Shown here: positions 1 to 7,034 of the stretch, in pieces
Layout of the letters: every line of letters begins with the position of its first letter
Numbering within the stretch: position 1 is the stretch's first letter
NCBI GenBank assembly: GCA_033764075.1
Contig: JANRJH010000013.1
Location: forward strand, 124,001 to 188,000
Length of the DNA: 64,000 nucleotides
Reading direction: 5' to 3'
Source: M3007 sp033764075
Lineage (GTDB): Bacteria; Bacteroidota; Bacteroidia; Chitinophagales; Saprospiraceae
Notes under the pieces: model-generated
What the model was told of the DNA's origin: nothing
Database searches by the model: none
Seen by the model: the letters and a program-made list of their open reading frames with translations, nothing else
Program-made: the position numbers and the translations under genes

Positions 1-417
1 CAGGGTGTCGTTCTCGTAGGTACAAGTAGCGTCGAAATAACCCCTGTTGTGCATGTAATTCACAAAATTGGACACTGTTTTTTCCGTCAGCGCCTGATTG
101 TACAGCGCCGGCGGCTCCGCGAACTTTTTTATGATCCACCGGGAAAATCTTTTATCCTTATCCTTGTGTTTATAATACAAAGAGAGTCGCATACGGAACA
201 TGCGCAGGGCCACCGAATTGATCCTGATTTTGTACAGGTCATCCAATTCGTACTGGAGCGCCGTTTTTTCCGATATGGGAACCTTTCCGGGAAATTCCAA
301 CTCCAGCTTGTTCTTGATGACGAGTTGCTCTCCCTTCGACTCGTCCAAATGCTTGGTAACATTACAGGCGCTGGAAAACAACGCAAGAGCGCCAACTATC
401 ATTAACTTAGCCGCCAA
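1..417 (-). CDS. BamA/TamA-family outer membrane protein, N-terminal part (runs off left edge)
   Basis: The minus-strand frame stays open from the window edge to about 417 and encodes the first ~135-140 residues of a surface-antigen (BamA/TamA, Omp85) protein. Visible are a hydrophobic leader ending in a lipobox-like FSSAC, then a TKHL...LVIKNKLELE segment, a YELDDLYKIR stretch, paired aromatic/basic residues (LYYKHKDKDKRFSRW), a FAEPPALYNQAL segment and NYMHNRGYFDA. This order is typical of the first POTRA region of Bacteroidota BamA-like lipoproteins. The start is uncertain: TTG at 417 puts a lysine before the hydrophobic core, ATG at 402 is shorter, and ATG at 474 would overlap the divergent methyltransferase. 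The barrel lies outside the window. A BamA paralogue rather than BamA itself is likely, since these often sit beside a SpoU-type methyltransferase in this phylum. Confidence 0.75.
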   Translation of the reverse strand, partial: MAAKLMIVGALALFSSACNVTKHLDESKGEQLVIKNKLELEFPGKVPISEKTALQYELDDLYKIRINSVALRMFRMRLSLYYKHKDKDKRFSRWIIKKFAEPPALYNQALTEKTVSNFVNYMHNRGYFDATCTYENDTL

Positions 418-454
418 AACCTGCCTCCCGGCAGTTGAATACAAATCCCAGCCC

Positions 455-1216
455 GTGGTAACGCAAGCAGCCATAAAAAGAATAACAGCCCTAAAGGTCA
501 AAAAGTATCGGCAAAAGTATCGAAAATTCACCGCCGAAGGTGAAAAGATCGTGCGCGAATTGCTGGAAATGGCACACAAGTGGCCAATAGAAGCTGTGTA
601 TGGGTTGCCCGCGTGGGCCGAATCCCATGCTGCGTTGCTGGAGGCTGCCCGTGTGCCTTTCATGGGCGTTAGCGAGGGAGAACTGGGCAAGTTGTCGGCG
701 TTCGCCACACCCAACAAAGTACTGGCCGTAGTCGACATGCCTGAACCGGCGTCAGTTGAAGCGCCGTTGAAGGGTTTTGCATTTTTCCTCGACGGCATTC
801 AGGATCCGGCAAATCTGGGCGCGATCTGGCGGGTGGCCGACTGGTTCGGAATGCCGGCTCTGTATGCCTCGCCGGACACCGTGGATGCCTGGAACCCAAA
901 ATGCATACAAGCGAGCATGGGCGCCTTCCTGCGCATACCCTATCGCGAAGTGGCCCTCGACGAAGTCCTGAAAACAAACCAGGGCTTCCCGGTTCTGGGG
1001 GCGGTCATGCGCGGCGCATCATTATACGACGCTGAACTGCCCGAACGCGGTCTGATTGTCATTGGACAGGAGGGGCGCGGGGTTTCTGAGGGCGCGCTCC
1101 GGCGCATAGACCATCCGGTGACCATACCCAGGGGGCCTGGCGGGGGAGCCGAATCGCTAAATGCTGCCGTGGCCGCCGGCATCTTTGCCGCCATGCTGCA
1201 CGCCCGAAAAACCTGA
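455..1216 (+). CDS. TrmH/SpoU-family RNA 2'-O-methyltransferase
   Basis: A protein of about 253 residues with the N-terminal signature of SpoU enzymes (KVKKYRQKYRKFTAEGEKIVREL, a substrate-binding segment) and the SPOUT knot motifs: NLGAIWRVADWFG (motif 1), LIVIGQEGRGVSEGAL (motif 2) and GAESLNAAVAAGIFAAML (motif 3). These form the SAM-binding trefoil knot, so methylation of a ribose in tRNA or rRNA is expected; the target nucleotide cannot be read from the sequence. I chose GTG at 455 because it gives the usual family length and keeps the N-terminal motif. The open frame extends upstream to 200, but that part is antisense to the BamA-like gene and shows no homology. It is divergent from that gene with only a few tens of bases between starts. 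Confidence 0.85.
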   Translation: MVTQAAIKRITALKVKKYRQKYRKFTAEGEKIVRELLEMAHKWPIEAVYGLPAWAESHAALLEAARVPFMGVSEGELGKLSAFATPNKVLAVVDMPEPASVEAPLKGFAFFLDGIQDPANLGAIWRVADWFGMPALYASPDTVDAWNPKCIQASMGAFLRIPYREVALDEVLKTNQGFPVLGAVMRGASLYDAELPERGLIVIGQEGRGVSEGALRRIDHPVTIPRGPGGGAESLNAAVAAGIFAAMLHARKT

Positions 1217-1235
1217 TCCGACCGAAAATTCGTCC

Positions 1236-1267
1236 TTTGCATCGTTACCCGATTTCCCTTACCTTCG
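1236..1267 (+). promoter_or_regulatory. Putative promoter of lemA (TTTG - 20 bp - TACCTTCG)
   Basis: TTTG at 1236-1239 and TACCTTCG at 1260-1267 lie 20 bp apart, the spacing of Bacteroidota primary-sigma promoters (TTTG and TAnnTTTG). The -7 box has one mismatch. The lemA start follows about 44 bp downstream. Confidence 0.5.
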
Positions 1268-1310
1268 CCTCCAACCAATCTTATTCTCAAACGCCACATC
1301 ACACCTAATT

Positions 1311-1901
1311 ATGAGCTTTGGAAAACTCTTACCCATCATTTTGATCGCCCTGGCGGTGATTCTGGGCTTCAGCATGTGCGGAAGCTACAACACCACGGTC
1401 GGCAAGGATGAGAACGTCAAAAAAGCGTGGTCGCAGGTTGAAAACCAGTACCAGCGCAGGGCCGACCTGATTCCCAACCTCGTGGAAACCGTGAAGGGTT
1501 ACGCCAATTTCGAACAACAGACCCTTACGGCGGTAGTCGAAGCGCGTGCGAAAGCCACACAGGTCCGGGTAGATCTGGACAACCTTTCCCCGGAAAAAAT
1601 CGCCGAATACGAGCGCGCCCAGGGCGCCCTGAGCTCGGCCCTCGGCCGCCTGCTGGCTGTATCGGAAGCCTACCCCGACCTCAAAGCCAACCAGAACTTC
1701 CTCGATCTGCAAAAACAGCTCGAAGGCACGGAAAACCGCATCTCGGTGGAGCGCAAAAACTTCAATGAGTCTGTTCAGGACTACAACGCCTACATCCGCC
1801 GCTTTCCGACCAACATCCTTGTGGGCATGTTCGGATTTACGCCGAAAGGTTACTTTGAAGCCCAGGAAGGCGCACAAAACGCACCGAAAGTGCAGTTCTA
1901 A
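1311..1901 (+). CDS. lemA: LemA family protein
   Basis: A 196-residue protein with one N-terminal membrane segment (residues ~5-25) followed by the LemA helical domain. Family hallmarks are AWSQVENQYQRRADLIPNLVETVKGYA, where paired arginines precede DLIPNLV, then ALGRLLAVSEAYPDLKANQNFLDLQ, EGTENRISVERKNFNE and the closing YNAYIRRFPTNIL. The topology (N-out, cytosolic or periplasmic helices) and biochemical role of LemA are not settled. The open frame extends upstream, but ATG at 1311 begins the membrane segment and matches the family start. It is followed 8 bp later by a TPM-domain gene and then a membrane-bound TPM protein, the usual LemA neighbourhood in Bacteroidota, suggesting a shared envelope function. 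Confidence 0.92.
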   Translation: MSFGKLLPIILIALAVILGFSMCGSYNTTVGKDENVKKAWSQVENQYQRRADLIPNLVETVKGYANFEQQTLTAVVEARAKATQVRVDLDNLSPEKIAEYERAQGALSSALGRLLAVSEAYPDLKANQNFLDLQKQLEGTENRISVERKNFNESVQDYNAYIRRFPTNILVGMFGFTPKGYFEAQEGAQNAPKVQF

Positions 1902-1909
1902 GCCCCGCC

Positions 1910-2341
1910 ATGCTATTCACACCGGAAGAAGACAGGCACATCGTCGGCCACATCGCCGCCGCCGAAAAACGCACCAGCGGCGAGATCCGGGTGTTCGTGG
2001 AAGATTTCTGCTTCCGCGATCATCCGGTAGAACGGGCTGCGGAATTATTCGTCCTGTTTGGCATGCACAACACCCAAAATCGGAATGCTGTGCTCATCTA
2101 TCTGGCCCAAAAATCGCACCACCTTGCAATTTGGGGCGACGAGGGCATACACCAGCGGGTGGGGCTTGATTTCTGGAATGCCGAAAAAGGCGTCCTGAGA
2201 ACAGCCCTGCAAAACGGGAAGGCGGCCATCGGGGTCTGCGCAGTGATCGACCAGATCGGTGAAAAACTGGCCCAATATTTTCCGCCCCGGCCCGGAGAGG
2301 AGGACAAAAACGAGTTGCCCAATGAAATCATTTACGGTTAA
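1910..2341 (+). CDS. TPM-domain protein (soluble)
   Basis: A 143-residue protein resembling the TPM domain (TLP18.3/Psb32/MOLO-1 fold): IVGHIAAAEKRTSGEIRVFVED at the start, NAVLIYLAQKSHHLAIWGDEGIHQRV in the middle, and GVCAVIDQIGEKLAQYFP near the end. There is no signal peptide or membrane segment, so it looks cytosolic or peripheral, unlike the next gene. The two proteins share the domain but differ in anchoring. Its last 20 bases overlap the start of the downstream TPM gene, which implies translational coupling. Its function is unknown; phosphatase activity has been reported for some TPM proteins but cannot be inferred here. Confidence 0.85.
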   Translation: MLFTPEEDRHIVGHIAAAEKRTSGEIRVFVEDFCFRDHPVERAAELFVLFGMHNTQNRNAVLIYLAQKSHHLAIWGDEGIHQRVGLDFWNAEKGVLRTALQNGKAAIGVCAVIDQIGEKLAQYFPPRPGEEDKNELPNEIIYG

Positions 2342-3119
2342 GTCTTTCTGGTTGGTTATCGCTACGCTCCTGCTGCTGGCGCGTTTACAGGGGCAAGGCG
2401 ATGCGTTATTCCCTTCCAAACCCGAACCGGCCGTTTACGTCCACGACCTGTCCGGGTGGCTCAACGCCGGTGAACGCATGCAGTTGGAACAAAAGCTGCG
2501 CGCCTATTTCGACTCCACCTCCACGCAGATCGTAGTGATGATCCGCCCCGACATCGGCGATTACGATAAGTCCTCATACGCCTTTGAACTAGGAAACCGT
2601 TGGGGCATAGGCCGTAAAGATAAAGACAACGGTGTGGTGGTACTGATCAAAACCGAACAACCCGACCGCGGGGTGTTCATCGCCACCGGCTACGGCGCTG
2701 AAGGCGCACTGCCCGACATCACCGCCGGACGCATAGTGCGCAACACCATCATTCCGTATTTCAAAGAACAACGCTACTACGAGGGCATAGACGCCGGCAC
2801 CAACGACATCATCAGCGCGCTGGCCGGTGAGTACGTACGCGAGGAGGAGCCGGTGAACAAAGCCGCGCTCCTGATCGCCTTGCTCATTTTCCTCTTGATC
2901 GTCATCGGCTTTGCTTTCATCGCCTACCATCTGCAAAAAAACGGCACCTGGTACACCAATACCGGCCGCACATACCGGCATACCCCAAATCCCTGGGGCG
3001 GTGGCTGGTATGGTGGCGGTTGGGGTAGCGGCGGTGGTGGCGGCGGGGGCTGGGGCGGCGGTGGCGGTTCATTTGGCGGCGGTTCATTTGGCGGTGGGGG
3101 CGCCGGGGGGGATTGGTGA
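2322..3119 (+). CDS. TPM-domain membrane protein with Gly-rich tail (YgcG-like)
   Basis: A 265-residue protein with a signal peptide (SFWLVIATLLLLARLQGQ), a TPM domain (VHDLSGWLNAGERMQLEQKL, STQIVVMIRPDIGDYD, NRWGIGRKDKDNGVVVLI, FIATGYGAEGALPD, ...RYYEGIDAGTNDII), a single transmembrane helix (AALLIALLIFLLIVIGFAFIA, ~residues 188-208) and a C-terminal tail made almost only of Gly, Trp, Ser and Phe. This layout matches YgcG-type proteins: TPM domain in the periplasm, membrane helix, glycine-rich end. The ATG at 2322 sits inside the end of the preceding gene, a 20-bp overlap. Its stop codon at 3117-3119 is immediately followed by a short GCGGAAT heptamer repeat. Confidence 0.88.
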   Translation: MKSFTVKSFWLVIATLLLLARLQGQGDALFPSKPEPAVYVHDLSGWLNAGERMQLEQKLRAYFDSTSTQIVVMIRPDIGDYDKSSYAFELGNRWGIGRKDKDNGVVVLIKTEQPDRGVFIATGYGAEGALPDITAGRIVRNTIIPYFKEQRYYEGIDAGTNDIISALAGEYVREEEPVNKAALLIALLIFLLIVIGFAFIAYHLQKNGTWYTNTGRTYRHTPNPWGGGWYGGGWGSGGGGGGGWGGGGGSFGGGSFGGGGAGGDW

Positions 3120-3136
3120 ATGCGGAATGCGGAATA
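3120..3136 (+). repeat. Short GCGGAAT heptamer repeat after stop codon
   Basis: Two tandem GCGGAAT units directly follow the TGA stop of the TPM gene. The reverse complement of the same heptamer, ATTCCGC, forms a five-unit array at 15824-15858. Confidence 0.6.
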
Positions 3137-3140
3137 GCCC

Positions 3141-3148
3141 TATCTTTG
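3141..3148 (+). promoter_or_regulatory. Putative -7 box TATCTTTG
   Basis: An exact TAnnTTTG match 22 bp before the start codon at 3170. No well-spaced TTG (-33) is present, so the site is tentative. Confidence 0.45.
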
Positions 3149-3169
3149 ACCTGACTAACTACACTAACC

Positions 3170-3700
3170 ATGTGGACACATCTTGAAGGTTTTGAAATAC
3201 TTTCCGCAAGTGAACTGGACGCCCTCATCCAGGCGCCGGTATTGATTACCATTCTGGTTGCCGGCGCCGACGGTGACATAGACCGGGAAGAGCGATTCTG
3301 GACGGACCGGCTCATGCAGACCCGTACCTATTCCAGGCCCAAGGTCTTGAATGATTTTTACCGGGTGGTCGCTGCAGGTTTTCTGGAGAAATTGGACAAG
3401 GAACTGGAAACCTTGCCAACAGATCCCACCTTGCGAAGTGTCCATCTGTCGGAAGAACTGAAAGGTCTGAATGCCATCCTGGCCAAACTGGACCCGTTTT
3501 TGGCCGCAGACTTATACAAGAGCTACCGGGGACTGGCGCGCGAAGCCGCCGTTTCCAGCGGCGGCTTTCTGCGATTTGGCGCTGTCAGCGAGGCGGAAGC
3601 TGAATGGATGACCCTGCCCATGATCCGGCCGGTGCTCAAACCTAAATCCGCCGAAGCTGCGGAAACGGAAGATGGCCCTGAATGGGTGGATTGGGAATAG
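3170..3700 (+). CDS. TerB-like domain protein
   Basis: A 176-residue soluble, mostly helical protein. The segment ITILVAGADGDIDREERFWTDRLM near residue 30 resembles the first helices of TerB/DjlA-like domains, where an Asp-Gly-Asp stretch precedes an acidic helix. The remainder (ELETLPTDPTLRSVHLSEELKGLNAILAKLDPFLAADLYKSYRGLA) is helical and would complete the bundle, and the C-terminus is acidic. The role of stand-alone TerB-like proteins is unclear. It follows the LemA/TPM cluster in the same direction with its own possible promoter. Its TAG stop (3698-3700) is joined directly to the first unit of a 7-bp repeat array. Fold assignment is by motif only. Confidence 0.7.
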   Translation: MWTHLEGFEILSASELDALIQAPVLITILVAGADGDIDREERFWTDRLMQTRTYSRPKVLNDFYRVVAAGFLEKLDKELETLPTDPTLRSVHLSEELKGLNAILAKLDPFLAADLYKSYRGLAREAAVSSGGFLRFGAVSEAEAEWMTLPMIRPVLKPKSAEAAETEDGPEWVDWE

Positions 3701-3896
3701 GCTATCGGTAGTCGGCTGTCGGCTGTCGGCTGTCGGCTGTCGGTAGTCGGTAGTCGGCTGTCGGCTGTCGGTAGTCGGTAGGCTTTGCGCCTGGCATACC
3801 GATTAACTGAAAGCAGGGCCTACCGAATACCGACAACCGACAACCGACACCCGATAGCCGACTACCGACAGCCGACTACCGACAACCGATAGCCAA
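3701..3896. repeat. Inverted heptamer array 1 with conserved core
   Basis: The left arm (3701-3780) is about eleven 7-bp units of GTAGTCG and GCTGTCG. A core (about 3778-3834) follows, beginning GGCTTTGCGCCTGGCAT and ending CAGGGCCTACCGA. The right arm (to 3896) carries about ten units of the complementary type (TACCGAC, AACCGAC, AGCCGAC). The arms can pair into a long hairpin. The array lies between convergent genes and touches both stop codons: TAG at 3698-3700 and the complement of TGA at 3897-3899. The core is nearly identical to that of array 2. Confidence 0.92.
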
Positions 3897-4244
3897 TCAC
3901 AACTTTCGCCTCAAAGCATACAATCGTCGTTGAATAGACTGAGTTGCTTCAATGAGGGGCTGTATATGTTGTTCCGCAGCATAATTCAATTGGGCCGACA
4001 ATAACAGTTGTGTTTCCAATTCGAATGCAGATCCGTTTGCAAGGTCTAGATAATGACTGAAAACGTTGTCCGATGATCGACCACAGCCTTCCGCAATATT
4101 CGAAGGAATGGATACGGCGCTACGTTGCAGCTGTTGAGCCAAACCGTACTTTTCTACGGCCGGAAATTCTCCGGTAATCCGATAAACCTGTTGGACTAAA
4201 TTCATGGCATCTTGCCAAACTTCCAACTTTCTGAAATCTCTCAT
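3897..4244 (-). CDS. Four-helix-bundle protein (23S rRNA IVS / Avd-like family)
   Basis: A 115-residue protein beginning MRDFRKLEVWQDAMNLVQ, the characteristic opening of the four-helix-bundle family that includes proteins encoded in 23S rRNA intervening sequences and, more distantly, Avd of diversity-generating retroelements. Other family marks are FPAVEKYGLAQQLQRSAVSIPSNIAEG and the C-terminal LIEATQSIQRRLYALRRKL. The ATG at 4244 is chosen over the upstream ATG at 4283 because the family starts at this motif. The basic surface suggests nucleic-acid binding, but no biochemical role is established for stand-alone members. Both sides carry heptamer repeat arrays with the same core; the stop codon abuts the inner end of array 1. 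No reverse transcriptase or rRNA is nearby. Confidence 0.9.
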   Translation of the reverse strand: MRDFRKLEVWQDAMNLVQQVYRITGEFPAVEKYGLAQQLQRSAVSIPSNIAEGCGRSSDNVFSHYLDLANGSAFELETQLLLSAQLNYAAEQHIQPLIEATQSIQRRLYALRRKL

Positions 4245-4322
4245 CTGAAGCGTTTTTAGTAAAACTACTATAATAAAAAGCAAAGGTATTGATAATTTTT
4301 ATTCCAGCAAAAACGCCTATGA

Positions 4323-4490
4323 TGGTTGTCGGCTGTCGGTAGTCGGCTGTCGGCAGGCTTTGCGCTTGGCATGCCGATTAACTGAAACAGGGCCTACCGA
4401 CCGACAACCGACAACCGATAGCCGACGACCGACGACCGATAGCCGACAACCGACAACCGATAGCCGACTACCGACTACCGACTACCGAAA
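4323..4490. repeat. Inverted heptamer array 2 with conserved core
   Basis: A short left arm (4323-4357, about five GTCGGCT/GTCGGTA units), a core (about 4353-4400) nearly identical to that of array 1, and a long right arm of about thirteen ACCGACA/ACCGATAGCC-type units to 4490. It has the same orientation as array 1, so the two copies form a direct repeat around the four-helix-bundle gene. The right arm runs into folP and supplies its last six codons and stop. Confidence 0.92.
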
Positions 4491-5334
4491 TCCACAATTC
4501 AACCACCTCCGCCGCTTCCTTCACGTCGTGTACCCGTAAAATACGGGCGCCCTGCTGCAAGGCCACCATGTGCAGCGCCGTTGTGCCGTTAAGGGCATCT
4601 TCGGGAAGTACGCCAAGCACTTTGCAGATCATGGATTTGCGGGAGAGTCCTGCGAGGATAGGTCGTTCCAGCACGGTTTTAAAATCAGAAAGCCGGCGCA
4701 GCAGCGTGTAATTGTGCTCAACTGTTTTGCCAAAGCCAAAGCCGGGGTCGAGTATGACATCATACAAGCCGAATTCTTTCAACACTTTTAATTTCTGGAT
4801 AAAAAAATCCATCACTTCGGTGACGATATCGTCGTATTGAGGGTTGCGTTGCATCGTTTCGGGGGTTCCCTGCATGTGCATCAACACATAATGAATCGGC
4901 GTTTGCCGATTGAGTTCTGCCAGGGTTGGGTACAGTGACGGGTCCAACTCGCCGCCCGAGATGTCGTTTACCATGCGTGCACCGGCTTCAACGGCCGCCC
5001 GGGCAACAGGGGCGCGCCAGGTGTCGATGGACAAGGTTGTTTCTGGAAAACGGGCATGCAGCGCAGCAATTAACGGTGCTGTACGTTGGCGTTCATCGGC
5101 TTCCGGAACGGGCCTGGCGCCTGGCCGGGAGGAAGCGCCGCCCACGTCAATGATGTGCGCGCCTTCGCTGATCAACCGTTCCGCGCGGCGCAGGGCGTCG
5201 TCCAGAAGGGCGTAACGACCGCCGTCGAAAAAAGAGTCGGGAGTGGTGTTCAGGATACCCATAATCATGGGAGCAGACTGGTCCGGCAAGTGCATTCGGG
5301 TTGTAGCTTTGTACGTCAGTTCAAAATTAGGCAC
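4468..5334 (-). CDS. folP: Dihydropteroate synthase
   Basis: Joins p-aminobenzoate to dihydropterin pyrophosphate in cytosolic folate synthesis. Family motifs are clear: MGILNTTPDSFFDGGRY near residue 25, HIIDVGGASSRPGA, LSIDTWRAPVARAAVEAGA, MVNDISGG, YVLMHMQGTPETMQ, DVILDPGFGFGKTVEHN, PILAGLSRKSMI and NGTTALHMVALQQGARILRVHDV. It has 288 residues from a GTG at 5334; ATG at 5295 would also keep the whole catalytic domain. The last six codons (S-V-V-G-S-R) and the TAG stop lie inside heptamer array 2, so the natural C-terminus has been rewritten by repeat sequence, after the last conserved helix. It diverges from the permease gene with almost no space between starts. Confidence 0.95.
   Translation of the reverse strand: MPNFELTYKATTRMHLPDQSAPMIMGILNTTPDSFFDGGRYALLDDALRRAERLISEGAHIIDVGGASSRPGARPVPEADERQRTAPLIAALHARFPETTLSIDTWRAPVARAAVEAGARMVNDISGGELDPSLYPTLAELNRQTPIHYVLMHMQGTPETMQRNPQYDDIVTEVMDFFIQKLKVLKEFGLYDVILDPGFGFGKTVEHNYTLLRRLSDFKTVLERPILAGLSRKSMICKVLGVLPEDALNGTTALHMVALQQGARILRVHDVKEAAEVVELWISVVGSR
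5304..5311 (+). promoter_or_regulatory. Putative -7 box TAGCTTTG
   Basis: An exact TAnnTTTG match about 25 bp before the TTG start of the permease gene, lying inside the 5' end of the divergent folP if folP starts at GTG 5334. No clear -33 box was seen. Confidence 0.45.
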
Positions 5335-5336
5335 AA

Positions 5337-6374
5337 TTGTCCAAAATACTATACGCTTTCCTGGTTCTTCTGCTGGTCGTCACTTTTGTATCGGCAGTTG
5401 TCTTTCTTGCGCCGGTCGACCCGGCTCAGTTGACCTTTGGACAACGCAGCGATGTAGCCACCGTAGAAGCCCGAAAAGCAGAGCTGGGGCTGGGAGAATC
5501 CCTGCCGGTTCAGTTATGGCGTTATTGGCAGGATTTGGCGCCGATTTCTGTGTTAACCGATACGCCCGCTGCCAGGCGCAGGTATACTTTTTTGCCGCTA
5601 TACCGAATCGGAGATAACCGGGTGCTGGTGCTCAAAATGCCGTATTTACGGGAGTCGTACCAGAGCGGGCGGCCGGTTACCGAAATATTGTCAGATGCCA
5701 TACCGGCAACTGCCGTGCTCGCCGGCGCATCATTTTTATTCGCATTGATTTTGGGACTGTTCCTGGGCAGCCTGGCCGCCTGGCGCCCCAACAGCCTGCT
5801 GGATCACGCCCTGGTATCGGTTTCCGTGTTGGGATTTTCGGTGCCATCGTACGTTATTGCACTGCTGTTGTCGCTGTGGCTGGCGTACGCCTGGGGCGAT
5901 TGGACAGGCTTGCCTTTGCAGGGACCACTTTTTGTCCTGGACGATTACGGCGAATGGGCGTTCCGGTGGAAAAATCTGGTGTTGCCGGCACTTGCGCTCG
6001 GCATCCGGCCTGTGGCGCTGTTCACCCAGATCACCCGGAGCGCCTTGCTGGACGTGCTGGGCAGCGAATACATCCGAACGGCGGTGGCCAAGGGTATGCC
6101 GTACAGCAGGGTATGGTGGCGGCATGCCCTGCCCAATGCGCTGGTGCCCATCGTGACGGTGGCTACCGGCTGGCTGGGCAGTCTGCTGGGTGGCGCCTTT
6201 TTTGTGGAAAATGTATTTGCGTTCAAAGGGCTGGGTGAAGTGACTGTTTCCGCATTGAAAGCGTTTGATCTGCCCGTTGTGCTGGGTTGCTTGTTGTTTA
6301 CAGCCAGCGTGTTTGTTGCCCTGAACCTGGTCACCGATGCGCTTTACCGTTGGGTTGACCCCAGGATTCGGTAG
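5337..6374 (+). CDS. ABC transporter permease, DppB/OppB type
   Basis: A 345-residue inner-membrane protein of the dipeptide/oligopeptide permease family (BPD_transp_1). It has an N-terminal membrane helix with the DppB-type opening (LAPVDPAQLTFG after the first helix), a periplasmic loop, and five further helices. The EAA loop that contacts the ATPase is visible as EYIRTAVAKGMPYSRVWWRHALPNALVPIV, followed by GSLLGGAFFVENVFAFKGLG. The start is TTG at 5337; no ATG precedes the first helix. No substrate-binding protein, second permease or ATPase lies next to it, so its partners must be elsewhere, as often seen for this gene in Bacteroidota. Its TAG stop is part of the first unit of heptamer array 3. 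Confidence 0.9.
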   Translation: MSKILYAFLVLLLVVTFVSAVVFLAPVDPAQLTFGQRSDVATVEARKAELGLGESLPVQLWRYWQDLAPISVLTDTPAARRRYTFLPLYRIGDNRVLVLKMPYLRESYQSGRPVTEILSDAIPATAVLAGASFLFALILGLFLGSLAAWRPNSLLDHALVSVSVLGFSVPSYVIALLLSLWLAYAWGDWTGLPLQGPLFVLDDYGEWAFRWKNLVLPALALGIRPVALFTQITRSALLDVLGSEYIRTAVAKGMPYSRVWWRHALPNALVPIVTVATGWLGSLLGGAFFVENVFAFKGLGEVTVSALKAFDLPVVLGCLLFTASVFVALNLVTDALYRWVDPRIR

Positions 6375-6623
6375 TGGGCTATCGGTCGTCGGCTTTCGGT
6401 AGTCGGCTGTCGGCTTTCGGTAGTGGGCTATTGGTTGTCGGCTTTCGGTAGTCGGTAGTCGGTAGTCGGTTGTCGGATATCGGTGTACTCAGAAGTTGGC
6501 TTGCCAACAGCCGCCCCCCCCACTACCGACGACCGACGACCGATAGCCAATAGCCGACGACCGATAGCCAATAGCCGACGACCGAAAGCCGATAGCCGAC
6601 GACCGAAAGCCGATAGCCAACTA
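6368..6623. repeat. Inverted heptamer array 3
   Basis: The left arm (6368-6483) contains units such as GTAGTCG, GCTTTCG and GGGCTATCGG. A central loop (6484-6522) holds a small palindrome (TTGGC-TT-GCCAA at 6496-6507) and a run of eight C. The right arm (6521-6623) is made of ACCGACG, ACCGATAGCC and ACCGAAAGCC units complementary to the left arm. It sits between the convergent permease and SET genes and meets both stop codons (TAG 6372-6374; complement of TAG 6621-6623). The core of arrays 1 and 2 is absent. Confidence 0.9.
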
Positions 6624-7001
6624 CCCCTCAAACCACACCTTACTCCTGTTCCCCGGCTCGCCATTATAATTTACGGTAATCTCCTCTCCGGCGTTTATAT
6701 CTTTAATGGCGTAAAAATCAATGGTTTGGTACGCAAAATCCATTTCATACTCGGCATTAGGGTCGTAGTCGTGGTTGTACACGGAACCGTAGCCCAGGGC
6801 AAAAGCAAACCACTCACCGTCGTCGCCCCAGTCAAAGTAATAGTCATCCAGAACCGTTTGCCGGACATGCTGGAGCTGGGCTTTGGGAAACAGAATCAGC
6901 GGGCAAATCTCAATGACTTCGCCCGCTGAGATGTCCCTGCCAGCAAACACGCCCTTGCCATGCCGGTCTGAAGGGCCTACAAATATGGGTACTTGTTGCA
7001 T
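6621..7001 (-). CDS. SET-domain protein (putative protein-lysine methyltransferase)
   Basis: A 126-residue minimal SET domain with the conserved order: SDRHGKGVFAGRDISAGEVIEICP (first strand region), LGYGSVYNHDYDPNAEYE (the NHxxxPN motif that binds S-adenosylmethionine), and IDFYAIKDINAGEEITVNYNGE (GEE-x-T-x-NY motif with the catalytic tyrosine). It should methylate lysine on a protein; the substrate is unknown. It lies 33 bp downstream of the cystathionine beta-synthase gene on the same strand, so co-transcription is likely. Its stop codon is joined to the end of heptamer array 3. Confidence 0.88.
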   Translation of the reverse strand: MQQVPIFVGPSDRHGKGVFAGRDISAGEVIEICPLILFPKAQLQHVRQTVLDDYYFDWGDDGEWFAFALGYGSVYNHDYDPNAEYEMDFAYQTIDFYAIKDINAGEEITVNYNGEPGNRSKVWFEG

Positions 7002-7034
7002 TCCGTGTGACTGCTTTCCGACGGGTTGGTATGC

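Noticed and set aside
3897..4244. Avd of a diversity-generating retroelement
   Set aside because: No reverse transcriptase, template repeat or variable repeat lies in the window; the family is broader than Avd.
3897..4244. 23S rRNA intervening sequence
   Set aside because: No rRNA sequence flanks the gene; only the repeat arrays and protein genes do.
3701..4490. CRISPR array
   Set aside because: The repeats are 7-bp tandem units without spacers and no cas genes are present.
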